A stretch of 64,000 bases of DNA. Source: Filimonas sp. (GTDB lineage Bacteria > Bacteroidota > Bacteroidia > Chitinophagales > Chitinophagaceae). The position numbers and the translations under genes are program-made. The notes under the pieces were generated by a model. That model saw nothing but the letters and a program-made list of their open reading frames with translations. It ran no database searches and was not told the DNA's origin. Positions 1-9,615 of the stretch are shown here, piece after piece. How positions within the stretch are numbered: the stretch's first letter is position 1; the number at the start of each line of letters is the position of its first letter. The stretch covers positions 310,001 through 374,000 of the forward strand of contig JAFKHH010000014.1 in the NCBI GenBank assembly GCA_017306865.1, in the 5' to 3' direction.

Positions 1-1070
1 GTCTTATAACTTTTTTGAAAGAGCGCAGTTGTTTTGTAAAATGAATTGGCACGTCCGTAAGGATTACCTGCATCGGCAACGGGCGCATTCCATGTTCCTA
101 CCCAGCCACTGTTTGCAGCGCCACCTGTTGTGTTATACAATGCCACTTCAAACATGCTTTCTTTCGGCTCTAATATAAACTTGCAATGATTTCTGAAGAT
201 CTGCTCATAGCTTGCATTCAGTACATGCTCACCAGACTCCATTACTTCTTTTGTTTGCTTAAGTGCGATGGCGTAATAGTCTTTATAGTTATCCGGGCGT
301 TGTGTTTGCCCGTTCTGCCTAAGGGAATAACCACCCGCAGTCAATGCAACTCTCGCAAGTATTCCCTTCACTACACCTTTGCTTATTCTTTCATCATTTA
401 CTTTTTTAGATGCCCATGGCACAAGGTCTATGGCTTCCGTCAGATCCTTGATCGCTTGTGTATATACCTGGTAACGGTCTGTTCTTGGCAGTTGTAGCTG
501 GTCTGTAGCTTCGGTGGCTTTTAGTTTCATTGGCACATCGCCAAACAGACGCACCAGTTCTGCATAGTAAAAGCCGCGCAGAAATTTTGCTTCGCCCAGC
601 ATGCGGTTCAGATCACTTTTGTCCTGCGCAGTACCGCTGGTAAACTGTGTCATCTGCGGTATTTTTTCTATCACCAGGTTGGCCCTGTCTATCCCTTTAT
701 ACAGCATAGTCCATACCTGCAACAGGTAACCATGCGATGGTGTAATGCCGTAGTGCGCTGCAACGCGGGGATCGTTGGAAAAATCTGCACCGGACATTTG
801 TGCAATGTCTGTATCTATATCAAAGACCATAGATATATTAAATCCGTAAGTCTGTGTGCTGGACATTACTTCATACACACCCATTACGGCCATGTATGCT
901 TCACTGGTATTGGTAAAAAAAGTTTCGGCAGAGAAAGAAGATTTTGGTTTTTCTTCCAGCCATTTTTTACATGAGGGTGTGGCGATAATGCATGCCGCGG
1001 CAATAGATACTTTTACTGCACTGCGTGTTATTCTTTTATATATGGATAGATAAGAAGTTTTCATTGTCAT
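1..1070 (-). CDS. SusD/RagB-family glycan-binding lipoprotein, PUL 1 (partial, C-terminus beyond left edge)
   Basis: The frame is open from the start near 1070 to the left edge, so about 356 N-terminal residues are present. ATG codons lie at 1070 and 1064. The N-terminus has a hydrophobic stretch ending in a lipobox-like TPSC followed by KKW, typical of a surface lipoprotein. SusD-type features follow: a GIDRANLVI segment, then LGEAKFLRGFYYAELVRLFGDVP and the KGVVKGILARVAL helix of the TPR-like core. The SusC gene ends 15 bp upstream, so the two are transcribed together. SusD proteins form the lid over SusC and bind glycan at the outer surface. The substrate is inferred from the divergent lyase and GH88 genes. 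Confidence 0.9.
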   Translation of the reverse strand, partial: MTMKTSYLSIYKRITRSAVKVSIAAACIIATPSCKKWLEEKPKSSFSAETFFTNTSEAYMAVMGVYEVMSSTQTYGFNISMVFDIDTDIAQMSGADFSNDPRVAAHYGITPSHGYLLQVWTMLYKGIDRANLVIEKIPQMTQFTSGTAQDKSDLNRMLGEAKFLRGFYYAELVRLFGDVPMKLKATEATDQLQLPRTDRYQVYTQAIKDLTEAIDLVPWASKKVNDERISKGVVKGILARVALTAGGYSLRQNGQTQRPDNYKDYYAIALKQTKEVMESGEHVLNASYEQIFRNHCKFILEPKESMFEVALYNTTGGAANSGWVGTWNAPVADAGNPYGRANSFYKTTALFQKSYK

Positions 1071-1085
1071 TGAAATTTAGTCGGG

Positions 1086-4000
1086 TTAAAAAGAAACATT
1101 CAGGCCGGCAACAAATGAGCGTGTACGCGGATAACCGCCAAAGTCTACACCCGGTGTAAGGCGGGAGGAATTGGCAACGCTTACTTCTGGATCGTAACCC
1201 GAGTAGCTGGTAAATGTGTGCAGGTTTGCCGCTGTTACATATACACGTGCGCGCGATATTTTAATTTTTGAAAGCAGCTTTACCGGGAAAGTATAGCCAA
1301 GGCTAATGTTGTTCAGGCGTATGAAGGAACCGTCTTCTATAAACCGGTCGTCCAGGCGCAATGCAGTGCCAGCGCCATTATAGGCAGGTACATTTTTTCC
1401 TTCGTTCAGTTGTTGCAGTAAGGCAGGGTCTGTTACACGTTGCCCGTTTGCATCTATCGTTATCCAGCGGTCTGCGATATAGCCGAACGCATTCGGATAG
1501 GTATTTTGTGTCATGCTGTTGTACAACCTGTTTGCATTGTACACATCGTTACCCGAACAGAAGTTGATGAATACACTCAAGTCAAAACCTTTGTAGCTAA
1601 ATGTATTATTGAAACCTCCGGTAAATTTCGGATTGGCATTACCTATTACTTCCCTGTCATCTCCTGTAATAAAACCATCGCCATTCCTGTCTTTATATTT
1701 TACATAACCCGGTTGAGGTGCATAGTTGGGATCATACGCTATGCCAGCTTTCAGCTTGTATGTTTTTGTTGTAGCGTTGTAATCGAAATCGCTTAACTGG
1801 TAAAGCCCGTTAAAACGGTAACCATACATCTGCCCTGCTGGGCCACCTACCTGTATAATATAATCTGACTCACCCAGTGCATTTATACCACCGGCAATAC
1901 CATTGCTCCAGCTTTGTACAAAGCGGGTAGATTCGCCATTGGTCAGCCCAAGAATTTTATTCCTGTTAAAGCCGATATTGAAACCGGTTGTCCATTCAAA
2001 ACCATTTTTCCTGATGTTAACTGTGCTCAACGTCAGTTCCACACCCCTGTTTTGTGTAGAGCCAACATTGATCAGCATTGTTTTAAATCCTGAAGAAGTA
2101 GGAATAGCAGCATTCAGTAAAAGATCTGATGTGCGGTTATCATACGCATCTACAGTTAGCTGAATGCGTTGTTTAAAGAAGCCAATATCCAGACCTGCGT
2201 TAAAGCTTCTTGTTTTTTCCCATTTCAGATCAGGGTTTGCAAGATTGGCCGCAGCCGCTGAGATCACATTATTATTATTCAATGGATAATTGCCTGACTG
2301 GAACAATGACATAGACAGGTAATTGTCTATCCTGTTATTGCCTGTACTGCCATAAGACAAGCGCAGCTTCAGATCTGACAATGCTTTTGTTTCCGGCATG
2401 AATGGTTCATTGATCACTCTCCATGCAAATGCAGCAGAAGGGAAGTAACCGAACTTATTGTTGGGGCCAAACTTAGACGATCCATCTGCGCGGATACTTC
2501 CTGTAAGAATGTACCTGTCTTTATAACTATAGTTTACCCTGGAGAAAAAAGAGAGCATGCGTTCATCATCCGCAAAAGAGGTAGGTATGCCGGGAACTGT
2601 ACCCTGGCTTATATCATCCAGCCCTAAGTTGACCGCAGGAAATTTAGATGCACTTATCGTAAAGCTTTCTCTTTTCGCATAGATCTGTTCTTCGCCTGCC
2701 AATACTTCCAGTTTGTGTACCCTGTTAAATGTATTGGCATACGTAAGCGTGTTCGTATAGTTCCAGCCGCTTTGCTGTAACTGGCTAATGGAGCCGTTAG
2801 GGCCGCCTGTACGCTTCGCATCTATAGAGCGGGCGTCATTAAATGCTTTTGCTTTATTAAAAGCAGTCCGGTAACCTATTACGCCACGATAGGTAAGATT
2901 TTTTACCAGTTCATAGTCAAGCGTCGCATTCAGGTTCAGCACCTGTATGTTTGTATTGCGCTGCTGTGATTGTGCATTGGTCAATGGATTTTGTAGCACA
3001 TTGCCGCTATTACCAGCAAGTGCAGGGTCTTCATCCATACCCACTAAGTCCTGGTCATTTCCTTTCAATCCAAACAGTGGCCTGTATTGCAGTATGTTTT
3101 GTAGCTGATTAAATTTGGTATTGCCTTCCTGTGTACCTACGCCAAAAATATTTTGATTGGAGTAGTTGATGATGCCGCCTACTTTTAATTTTTTACCGGC
3201 ATTGTGGTTCAACACCAGCTTGGCAATATCTTTTTTGGAACCGCTGTTGAGCATGATCCCTTCATCATCGTTGTGAGAATAGAAAAGGTTGAATTTGGTT
3301 TCTTTACTACCGCCGCCTATGCTTATTTTATGGTATTGATTGTTTACAGTACTGCCAAACAATTCATTCTGCCAGTTGATGCCTGCGCTGTTTCCATAGC
3401 GTTGCTTCAGTTCATTGTAAGGGCCATAGTTAGCAAGAAAGGTTGCCTCTTTAGTCGGATCGCCCAATGATCTTTCATATTCAAGCAATGTATATTGGTA
3501 TGGGTTCAGCATTTCCAGTGTCTTATTCAGTTTCTTCGCACCATAATACATATCATAAGACACTGCAAGCTTACCTGCTTTAGGCGTTTTAGTTGTTACC
3601 AGCACCACACCGTTTGCGCCGCGGGCACCGTAGATGGCAGTAGCTGATGCATCTTTCAGTACTTCAATACTCTCTATATCTGTCGGGTCTAAAAATCCGA
3701 GCCCACCGGTTTGTGCCACTCCATCTATTACATACAATGGTTCATTGCTCTGTGTAATAGATCCGCCGCCCCTGATAATAATGCTTGGTTCGGAACCGGG
3801 CGTACCGTCAGATGCAGTTACCTGCATGCCTGCTACGCGCCCTGCCAACGCAGATGCAACGTTCTGTACAGGCATTTTACTTAGCTCCTCTCCTTTTACA
3901 GACGAGACAGCGCCGGTCAGGTCTTTACGTTTGGTGGTTCCGTAGCCGATCACTACCACTTCGTTCAGGTTACGGTCTTCCTCTTCCAGCGCCATGCTTA

Positions 4001-4265
4001 TTTGTGTACGGTTATTTACCGGTTCTTCTTTCGTTTTATACCCCACAAAGGAGAAAACCAGTGTGCCGTTTGCCGGAGCCTGGATCTCATAGCTACCGTT
4101 ATTACCGGTCAGTTTGGCCTTACCAGCACCTTTTACCCTTACCGTTACGCCGGTAAGCGCCTCTCCCGAAGGAGCGGTGATGGTGCCTTTAATAATAATG
4201 TTAGTCTGTGCAAAGAGGGCTGTTTGGAAGCCCAGCAGGATCAAGCATAGCAATAGTCGTTTCAT
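1086..4265 (-). CDS. SusC/RagA-family TonB-linked outer membrane glycan importer, PUL 1
   Basis: This is a TonB-dependent transporter of about 1059 residues counted from ATG 4265. I prefer that start over 4283 because it opens directly on a signal peptide (MKRLLLCLILLGFQTALFAQ). A carboxypeptidase-regulatory-like beta-sandwich follows (about residues 20-95), then the plug with the SusC signature around EVVVIGYGTTKRKDLTGAV and DASATAIYGARGANGV, and a 22-strand-type barrel ending in an aromatic C-terminus (VSF). There is no STN domain, so signalling through a FecR/sigma pair is not expected. It is followed after 15 bp by susD and is divergent from the GH88-PL12-LacI genes. It should import oligosaccharides made at the surface. 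Confidence 0.95.
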   Translation of the reverse strand: MKRLLLCLILLGFQTALFAQTNIIIKGTITAPSGEALTGVTVRVKGAGKAKLTGNNGSYEIQAPANGTLVFSFVGYKTKEEPVNNRTQISMALEEEDRNLNEVVVIGYGTTKRKDLTGAVSSVKGEELSKMPVQNVASALAGRVAGMQVTASDGTPGSEPSIIIRGGGSITQSNEPLYVIDGVAQTGGLGFLDPTDIESIEVLKDASATAIYGARGANGVVLVTTKTPKAGKLAVSYDMYYGAKKLNKTLEMLNPYQYTLLEYERSLGDPTKEATFLANYGPYNELKQRYGNSAGINWQNELFGSTVNNQYHKISIGGGSKETKFNLFYSHNDDEGIMLNSGSKKDIAKLVLNHNAGKKLKVGGIINYSNQNIFGVGTQEGNTKFNQLQNILQYRPLFGLKGNDQDLVGMDEDPALAGNSGNVLQNPLTNAQSQQRNTNIQVLNLNATLDYELVKNLTYRGVIGYRTAFNKAKAFNDARSIDAKRTGGPNGSISQLQQSGWNYTNTLTYANTFNRVHKLEVLAGEEQIYAKRESFTISASKFPAVNLGLDDISQGTVPGIPTSFADDERMLSFFSRVNYSYKDRYILTGSIRADGSSKFGPNNKFGYFPSAAFAWRVINEPFMPETKALSDLKLRLSYGSTGNNRIDNYLSMSLFQSGNYPLNNNNVISAAAANLANPDLKWEKTRSFNAGLDIGFFKQRIQLTVDAYDNRTSDLLLNAAIPTSSGFKTMLINVGSTQNRGVELTLSTVNIRKNGFEWTTGFNIGFNRNKILGLTNGESTRFVQSWSNGIAGGINALGESDYIIQVGGPAGQMYGYRFNGLYQLSDFDYNATTKTYKLKAGIAYDPNYAPQPGYVKYKDRNGDGFITGDDREVIGNANPKFTGGFNNTFSYKGFDLSVFINFCSGNDVYNANRLYNSMTQNTYPNAFGYIADRWITIDANGQRVTDPALLQQLNEGKNVPAYNGAGTALRLDDRFIEDGSFIRLNNISLGYTFPVKLLSKIKISRARVYVTAANLHTFTSYSGYDPEVSVANSSRLTPGVDFGGYPRTRSFVAGLNVSF

Positions 4266-4283
4266 GCGTTTAGTTTTTGGCAA

Positions 4284-4706
4284 CCAGCTATCCGGGAATT
4301 ACAACAATCGTTTTCATCGGGTAAAACAAAGGCAATCGATAGCATCGTTGATTATACAGTAGTAGGTGGTTATTTGCAGGAATGAATATAGGATGAGCCG
4401 CTAAAAAAGCATTTCAATATTGTTCAAAATGCTATCAATTTTGATGAATCCATTTTTAAATTGTTGAAACAGGCTCATTTTCAATCGTATTTGAGCAACG
4501 AACGGTTTTATTTTTTTACAAAAGCGGTCAACTGGTTTGTTATATATAATATTGTAACGCATCCCATCCTTTTATTTCCTGTCCTCCTTTCTTTAAAAAA
4601 AATACTGATTCAACAAATTCAAAAGCATTCTCACCAATCCTGCAAGTTGCCCGCAAACACCCTTACTATTTTTAGGATTATACGACACATCATTTATTTA
4701 TACAAT
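4284..4706. promoter_or_regulatory. Divergent promoter region between SusC and GH88 of PUL 1
   Basis: This 420-bp AT-rich gap separates the divergent susC and GH88 genes and must hold promoters for both. A LacI-type operator candidate lies just upstream of susC (4305-4317, separate entry). I could not assign a convincing Bacteroidota -33/-7 promoter by eye. Nothing else recognisable is present; a long upstream in-frame extension of the GH88 frame exists but does not look coding. Confidence 0.5.
4305..4317. promoter_or_regulatory. Candidate LacI-family operator upstream of susC (PUL 1)
   Basis: CAATCGTTTTCAT lies about 40 bp upstream of the susC start. It shares the core AATCGTTT with a nearly palindromic site at 12732-12745 and with a site upstream of the PUL 2 operon at 28153-28166. 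LacI-family operators usually have a central CG within a palindrome of this size, and two LacI regulators are encoded in the window. The assignment is by resemblance only. Confidence 0.3.
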
Positions 4707-5912
4707 ATGAAAAAAGGACTGGGCGCTGTTATTACTTCGATTGCTTTTACTGCCTCTTCACTATGCTATGCCGGGCCGGGGCCGGAAAAAGAAAACTGGC
4801 TGGCAAAATCGGTTAACACAATTTCTTATCAGTTAACGAGGGCTGCCAAAACCTATGTGCCGGGGCAAAACCCACGGTCAGTGAACCCGAATGGAACACT
4901 ACGCGTGGCACCTGTGCAGGACTGGACAACCGGTTTTTTTCCGGGAACGTTATGGTATGGCTATGAACTGACAAAGGATACAGAGTTGGCTAAAGAGGCC
5001 AGGCGGTTTACGCTGCAACTGGATTCGGTGCGGTACATTACCAACACGCATGACCTGGGTTTTATGCTATACTGTTCTTATGGTAATGGCTATCGCCTGA
5101 CGGGTGATAAAACGTACCTGGCGGCATTGGCGGATGGCGCTAAAAATTTATCGGCGCGCTTTAGCACGAAAACGGGTGTTATCCGTTCCTGGGATTTTGG
5201 TGTGTGGCACTACCCGGTGATCATTGATAATATGATGAACCTGGAGTTTCTTTATTGGGCTGCCAAAACATTTAACCAGCCGCTGTATGCGCAGGAAGCG
5301 AGCACGCATGCAACGACGACGATGAAAAATCATTTCCGCAAAAACTACAGTTCTTATCACCTGGTGGACTACGACCCTGAAACAGGAAAAGTATTGGATA
5401 AGGTTACGCACCAGGGATTGACAAACGAATCGTCCTGGGCACGTGGACAGGCATGGGGTTTATACGGCTATACGATGTGTTATAAAAATACGCAGGATAA
5501 AAAATTCCTGGAGCAGGCGGAGCGGATTGCAGCTTTTATTATGCATCACCCGCAAATGCCAAAGGATAAGATTCCGGCATGGGATTTTGATGTGCATAAT
5601 GCGCTGGATGGTGCGCCGCGCGATGCATCTGCTGCTGCCATTATTGCATCGGCTTTGTTAGACCTGAGCCAGTACACGAAAGATGGCTCGTCTTATTTCA
5701 AATATGCAGAGGATATTTTAAAGACATTGTCTACAGAAGAATATATGGCTAAGCCGGGAGAAAATCATTTCTTTATCCTCAAACACAGTGTAGGGGCTTT
5801 TTTATATAATTCTGAAATAGATACGCCGCTTGACTATGCAGACTATTACTACCTGGAAGCGCTGAACAGGTATATCACTATTAAAAAAATAGACCTGCAA
5901 AATAAAAAATAA
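4707..5912 (+). CDS. Unsaturated glucuronyl hydrolase, GH88 family (PUL 1)
   Basis: The protein has 401 residues from ATG 4707, which begins a signal peptide (MKKGLGAVITSIAF...CYA); the frame is open further upstream, but that stretch has no secretory start. GH88 enzymes hydrate the double bond of 4,5-unsaturated uronic acids at the non-reducing end of lyase products, releasing the sugar. The hallmarks are visible: DWTTGFFPG near 72-80, the catalytic-type Asp in HDLGF (D116), the second Asp in IIDNMMNLE (D174), and WARGQAWGLYGY further on. Length fits the family. It lies 104 bp upstream of the PL12 lyase, whose unsaturated products would be its substrates. A second GH88 heads PUL 2. Confidence 0.92.
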   Translation: MKKGLGAVITSIAFTASSLCYAGPGPEKENWLAKSVNTISYQLTRAAKTYVPGQNPRSVNPNGTLRVAPVQDWTTGFFPGTLWYGYELTKDTELAKEARRFTLQLDSVRYITNTHDLGFMLYCSYGNGYRLTGDKTYLAALADGAKNLSARFSTKTGVIRSWDFGVWHYPVIIDNMMNLEFLYWAAKTFNQPLYAQEASTHATTTMKNHFRKNYSSYHLVDYDPETGKVLDKVTHQGLTNESSWARGQAWGLYGYTMCYKNTQDKKFLEQAERIAAFIMHHPQMPKDKIPAWDFDVHNALDGAPRDASAAAIIASALLDLSQYTKDGSSYFKYAEDILKTLSTEEYMAKPGENHFFILKHSVGAFLYNSEIDTPLDYADYYYLEALNRYITIKKIDLQNKK

Positions 5913-6016
5913 CAGGTTGCAGAAGGATCCGTTGCTTTTAACCTATGACAAAAACTATAGTCAATTGCTGTGCACCGTTGCACAGGATTTTTTAACTACC
6001 TGATAAAAAGATAAAC

Positions 6017-7990
6017 ATGCGTCTGAAAACGATTGTTGCTACATATATATTGCTGGGCACAAGTATGATTGCCCGCGCGCAGGAAGCGCCTCTTACCAAG
6101 GAGAGCTTTACTAACCTTGACCTTAACCGCCAGGGGCTGGAGCAGGTAAAACAATTAGTAGCAAAAGCTGACTATGAAAAAGCGGCCACCGTATTGTTAC
6201 AATATTACAGAACACGTACGGTAAAGCATCCTGTATATAATGTGCAGGACAAACAACAATACGCGGGTAAACCTATAGGAAAGGATGACCAGGAAAAAGC
6301 GGACAATGCGTTGCTGCATCTTTTTAAACCACAGAAGGGATATGGCTTTTTTGATTATGGCAAAGATATTAACTGGCAATACTGGCCGGTAAAGGACAAC
6401 GAGGTGCGCTGGCAATTGCACCGTGTGTACTGGTGGCAATCGATGGGGCTTGCCTACTGGTCTAGCGGTGATGAAAAATATGCAAAGGAATGGGTGTTCC
6501 AGTTTCGTGACTGGGCTAAGAAAAATGTGTTGGGCACATCTGCGGAGAACGACAGTTTTGCATGGCGCCCGCTTGAAATATCTGAGCGCATTCAGAGTCT
6601 GACGGGCACGTTCAATATGTTTGTATCCTCGCCTAATTTCACACCGCATTTCTTACTGGAATTTTTAAACAACTATCACCAGCAAGCTGATTATATACTG
6701 CATCATTATTCAAAAGTGGGTAACCATTTATTATTCGAAGGGCAACGTATGGTGTATGCAGGTTGTTTCTTTCCTGAAATGAATGACGCGGCTACATGGA
6801 GACAAAGTGGTATTACCGTTTTAAATACAGAAATAAAAAAACAGGTGTTGGATGATGGTGTGCAGTTTGAGCTATCGCCAGCCTATCATAAGGCAAGCAT
6901 CGATATTTTCCTGAAAGCTTTACGTATGGCGCAGCTAGCCGGTGTAGAAAAAGATTTTCCGCAGAGTTATAAAAACACGGTTGAAAATATGGTGATGGCG
7001 ACGATCAATTTTTCTTTTCCTGACTACCAGTCTCCTATGTTTGGTGATTCGTGGATGGTAGAGAAAAGAGCTGCGTTAAGACAGTACCAGGATTGGGCTG
7101 CGGCATTCCCGGACAACAAGGCTATTCAATATTTTGCAACAGATGGCAAAGCGGGGACACCGCCAGCGTTCTTATCACGCCCATTAAAGAATAGCGGGTT
7201 TTACACTTTTAGAAATGGTTGGAATAATAAAAGCACTGTTCTAGTATTGAAAGCTGGCCCTCCGGGCGAGTTTCATGCACAGCCGGACAATGGCACATTT
7301 GAGCTGTGGGTGAAGGGACGCAACTTTATGCCGGACGCTGGTTGCTTTGTTTACAGCGGCGACTCTGCTATTATGCGTATGCGTAACTGGTACAGGCAAA
7401 CAATGGTGCATAACACACTTACACTGGATAACAAGAATATGGAAACCTGCAATGCTTCGCTGATCAAATGGCAGGGTGAAGGCAAGGTGCAGCAACTTAC
7501 ATATACAAACCCCAGCTATGCTAACCTGTCACATAAGCGTACTGTATTTTTTATTGACAATGCTTATTTCCTGATCATAGACCAGGCAGACGGTGCTGCT
7601 ACAGGAACTATTGGCGCGCACTTTCAACTGGCGGAGGAAAGCAAGCCAATATTTGACAATGCGAAGAAAAGTGTGGCTACGCAATATAGTGATGGCAATA
7701 ACTTACTGATCCAGTATTTAAACAAAGACAATATTGCTATTGCACAGGAAGAGGGAAAAGTTTCTTATCAATACCGGAAGGAAATAGCACGGCCTGCATT
7801 TGCTTTTGAGAAAAAAGGAAATGGATCTGCTCAAACATTTGTTACCGTACTATACCCGTTTGAGGGCGGTAAAGCGCCACAGATCAGCATGACCGAAAAT
7901 AAGGGTAACAATTTTGATAAGGGTATAATAGACATAACGCTAACAGTCAATGGCAATACAACCAGCATAACAGCTACTACGAATAAGTAA
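6017..7990 (+). CDS. Heparinase II/III-family polysaccharide lyase, PL12 (heparinase III-like)
   Basis: The protein has 657 residues, close to known heparinase III enzymes, with a signal peptide ending ARAQ. The N-terminal half is an alpha-toroid domain; the C-terminal half is the beta-sandwich Hepar_II_III domain. The catalytic-type residues are N236 (KVGNHLLFEG), Y290 (ELSPAYHKAS) and H420 in the conserved block GEFHAQPDNGTFEL. Their spacing matches the Asn/Tyr/His triad I recall for heparinase III (N240, Y294, H424). PL12 enzymes cleave heparan-sulfate-like chains by beta-elimination, leaving an unsaturated uronic acid. Its partners are GH88 upstream and a LacI regulator 29 bp downstream. 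The exact substrate (heparan sulfate or a related uronate polymer) is inferred. Confidence 0.88.
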   Translation: MRLKTIVATYILLGTSMIARAQEAPLTKESFTNLDLNRQGLEQVKQLVAKADYEKAATVLLQYYRTRTVKHPVYNVQDKQQYAGKPIGKDDQEKADNALLHLFKPQKGYGFFDYGKDINWQYWPVKDNEVRWQLHRVYWWQSMGLAYWSSGDEKYAKEWVFQFRDWAKKNVLGTSAENDSFAWRPLEISERIQSLTGTFNMFVSSPNFTPHFLLEFLNNYHQQADYILHHYSKVGNHLLFEGQRMVYAGCFFPEMNDAATWRQSGITVLNTEIKKQVLDDGVQFELSPAYHKASIDIFLKALRMAQLAGVEKDFPQSYKNTVENMVMATINFSFPDYQSPMFGDSWMVEKRAALRQYQDWAAAFPDNKAIQYFATDGKAGTPPAFLSRPLKNSGFYTFRNGWNNKSTVLVLKAGPPGEFHAQPDNGTFELWVKGRNFMPDAGCFVYSGDSAIMRMRNWYRQTMVHNTLTLDNKNMETCNASLIKWQGEGKVQQLTYTNPSYANLSHKRTVFFIDNAYFLIIDQADGAATGTIGAHFQLAEESKPIFDNAKKSVATQYSDGNNLLIQYLNKDNIAIAQEEGKVSYQYRKEIARPAFAFEKKGNGSAQTFVTVLYPFEGGKAPQISMTENKGNNFDKGIIDITLTVNGNTTSITATTNK

Positions 7991-8005
7991 GTGTATATGA
8001 CGCAC

Positions 8006-8012
8006 AAGGAGG
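8006..8012 (+). promoter_or_regulatory. Strong Shine-Dalgarno for the LacI regulator of PUL 1
   Basis: AAGGAGG lies seven bases before ATG 8020 and decides that start over the in-frame ATG at 8032. Such a full anti-SD match is unusual in Bacteroidota, where most genes lack one; it may ensure translation of the regulator at the end of the operon. Confidence 0.6.
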
Positions 8013-8019
8013 TGGGCTT

Positions 8020-9054
8020 ATGGTAAAGCAAATGAAGACGATAAAAGATATAGCGAAAGCGCTGAATATGTCACCCTCTACGGTGAGCAGGGCTTTGCAT
8101 AACGAGGATAAAATAAGTTTGTTTACAAGGGAGCGTGTGCGTGCGTATGCAGATAAGATCAATTATAAACCTAACCATTTTGCGCAAAGCCTGCGCAAGC
8201 AAAGAAGCCTGTCTGTTGGTGTGGTACTAAGCAGTATCCCCAACAGCTTCTTTGCTGAGGTGATCAATGGCATAGAATCTGTGATGAACAGTAAGGGTTA
8301 CTTTACTATTATTACCCAGAGCCATGAATCTTACGCAAAGGAACTAAGTAACATCGGGCACTTAGCGAGCAGGGCTATAGATGGGCTGCTTGTTTCTGTA
8401 GCTTCGGAAACAAAGGACTTTACTCATTTTAAAGCGTTGCAGGATATGGGGATGCCTGTTGTTTTCTTTGATAGAACAATTAGTGAATTTCCTACTCACC
8501 AGTTGGTATCAGATGGTTTCAAGGGTTCGTATTTGCTTACACAGCATCTCATAGAACATGGCTATACACGTATAGCGCATATTACAGGCGCACCACACTT
8601 ATCTACTACGCAGGAAAGGCTGGGCGGTTATAAAAGAGCATTGCAGGAGGCTGGCATTGCATACAACCCGTCATTTGTAAAATATACTATGAGGGGCGGC
8701 ATGTCTGAAGAAGAAAATCAGTATGCGTTTGCGCAACTAATGACAGCGCAAGAAAAGCCCGAGGCGATTACTACAGCGTCAGACAGGTTAACATTGAGTA
8801 TTTTTTCTTTGGCAATAGAAAAGGGATTTGCTATTCCGCAGGAGCTGGCGATGGGTGGTTTTAATAATTTTCCAGGAACTCATTTATTCTCGCCTTCACT
8901 TACGAGCATACAACAACCTGCATTTGAGATGGGCAAGACGGCGGCTGAAATGTTGATCGAGTTGATAGAACGTAAAAAGAACACGCCGGCAGCATATACA
9001 GTGAAACAGTTACAACCTCGTTTGTTGTTGGGTAATTCTACTTTGAAAAAGTAA
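8020..9054 (+). CDS. LacI-family transcriptional regulator (PUL 1)
   Basis: The protein has 344 residues. The N-terminal helix-turn-helix (TIKDIAKALNMSPSTVSRAL, about residues 7-26) and hinge (NYKPNHFAQSLRKQRS) are classic LacI, followed by a periplasmic-binding-protein-like effector domain starting at SVGVV. It is the third gene of the GH88-PL12 cluster, so it probably responds to a sugar released by those enzymes. The regulator at 14227-15261 is a clear paralogue of the same length (shared HEDKIS/HGLGTI region, QSLR, VVFFDR, AHIT/SSAPHLS blocks). Start chosen by the strong Shine-Dalgarno seven bases upstream. Confidence 0.95.
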   Translation: MVKQMKTIKDIAKALNMSPSTVSRALHNEDKISLFTRERVRAYADKINYKPNHFAQSLRKQRSLSVGVVLSSIPNSFFAEVINGIESVMNSKGYFTIITQSHESYAKELSNIGHLASRAIDGLLVSVASETKDFTHFKALQDMGMPVVFFDRTISEFPTHQLVSDGFKGSYLLTQHLIEHGYTRIAHITGAPHLSTTQERLGGYKRALQEAGIAYNPSFVKYTMRGGMSEEENQYAFAQLMTAQEKPEAITTASDRLTLSIFSLAIEKGFAIPQELAMGGFNNFPGTHLFSPSLTSIQQPAFEMGKTAAEMLIELIERKKNTPAAYTVKQLQPRLLLGNSTLKK

Positions 9055-9090
9055 AGGCTATTATCCTGGCAAATTTAACGACCTACGTAA

Positions 9091-9150
9091 TTGTAATCTT
9101 TTGTTTGTCTACCGACGGTGTTACTTTTTGTCTTGATGCAAAAAGTACTT
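9091..9150 (+). repeat. Fragment of the dispersed MITE-like repeat
   Basis: The block TTTGTCTACCGACGGTGTTA followed by an ACTTTTTGT/ACAAAAAGT-type hairpin is shared with the copies at 12840-13223, 28247-28470 and 32851-33230. The similarity fades right after the hairpin, and the outer ends are missing, so this is a truncated remnant. Confidence 0.7.
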
Positions 9151-9335
9151 TTATTTAATGACTGACTGCGTACTCAAACCACTTAAAAGAACTTGTTGTG
9201 AAAGAACATTTTGAATATGGAATAAGGTTGCATTATTCTCTACCAGTCCTTGCGTAAGACACTTATAACATTTCTACAAACTGTGCCTGATCAGCGTCTA
9301 ATTATTGGAGCATTTTACTATAGCATAACTTATAT

Positions 9336-9369
9336 GTTACTTTCTTTTTCTTGAAAAAAAGAAAGTAAC
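9336..9369. repeat. Long intergenic hairpin
   Basis: An inverted repeat with a stem of about 14-15 bp (GTTACTTTCTTTTT ... AAAAAGAAAGTAAC) and a tiny loop containing CTTG. The same GTTACTTT...CTTGA...AAAGTAACCAAA plan occurs inside the MITE-like copies, so this may be part of a related older element. Confidence 0.6.
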
Positions 9370-9615
9370 CAAAGAAAATTCAAGGCAAGCATGAACGCTC
9401 CGCGCATCTTGCCTCGCCCACGCCTCCCCCTGCGCTATAAGCGTCTAAATAGTCTGCTGCTTAGTTTCTCCAATATCGACTAAATAAATAGTATAGATAT
9501 GGTTGTACATAATAGCTATTATAAAAGGCGTTGGAACGTTGTTTTATTTCCCGGAAACTTTGGGCAATTGCATGCGCTGTTTCTTAGAAGGCAGTAACTT
9601 TAGTAATACCAGTGT

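Larger units (their letters stand above)
9055..9615. other. Intergenic region with repeat fragments and a long hairpin
   Basis: No coding frame is convincing here. It holds a fragment of the dispersed MITE-like repeat (about 9091-9150) and a perfect-stem hairpin (9336-9369) made of GTTACTTTCTTTTT and its complement, followed by another short GGCAAG/CTTGCC dyad near 9384-9413. The AraC-type gene begins at the right end. Confidence 0.6.

Noticed and set aside
4461-4706. Using the far upstream start of the GH88 frame
   Set aside because: The extra 82 codons have no export signal and look like AT-rich intergenic sequence; ATG 4707 begins a proper signal peptide.
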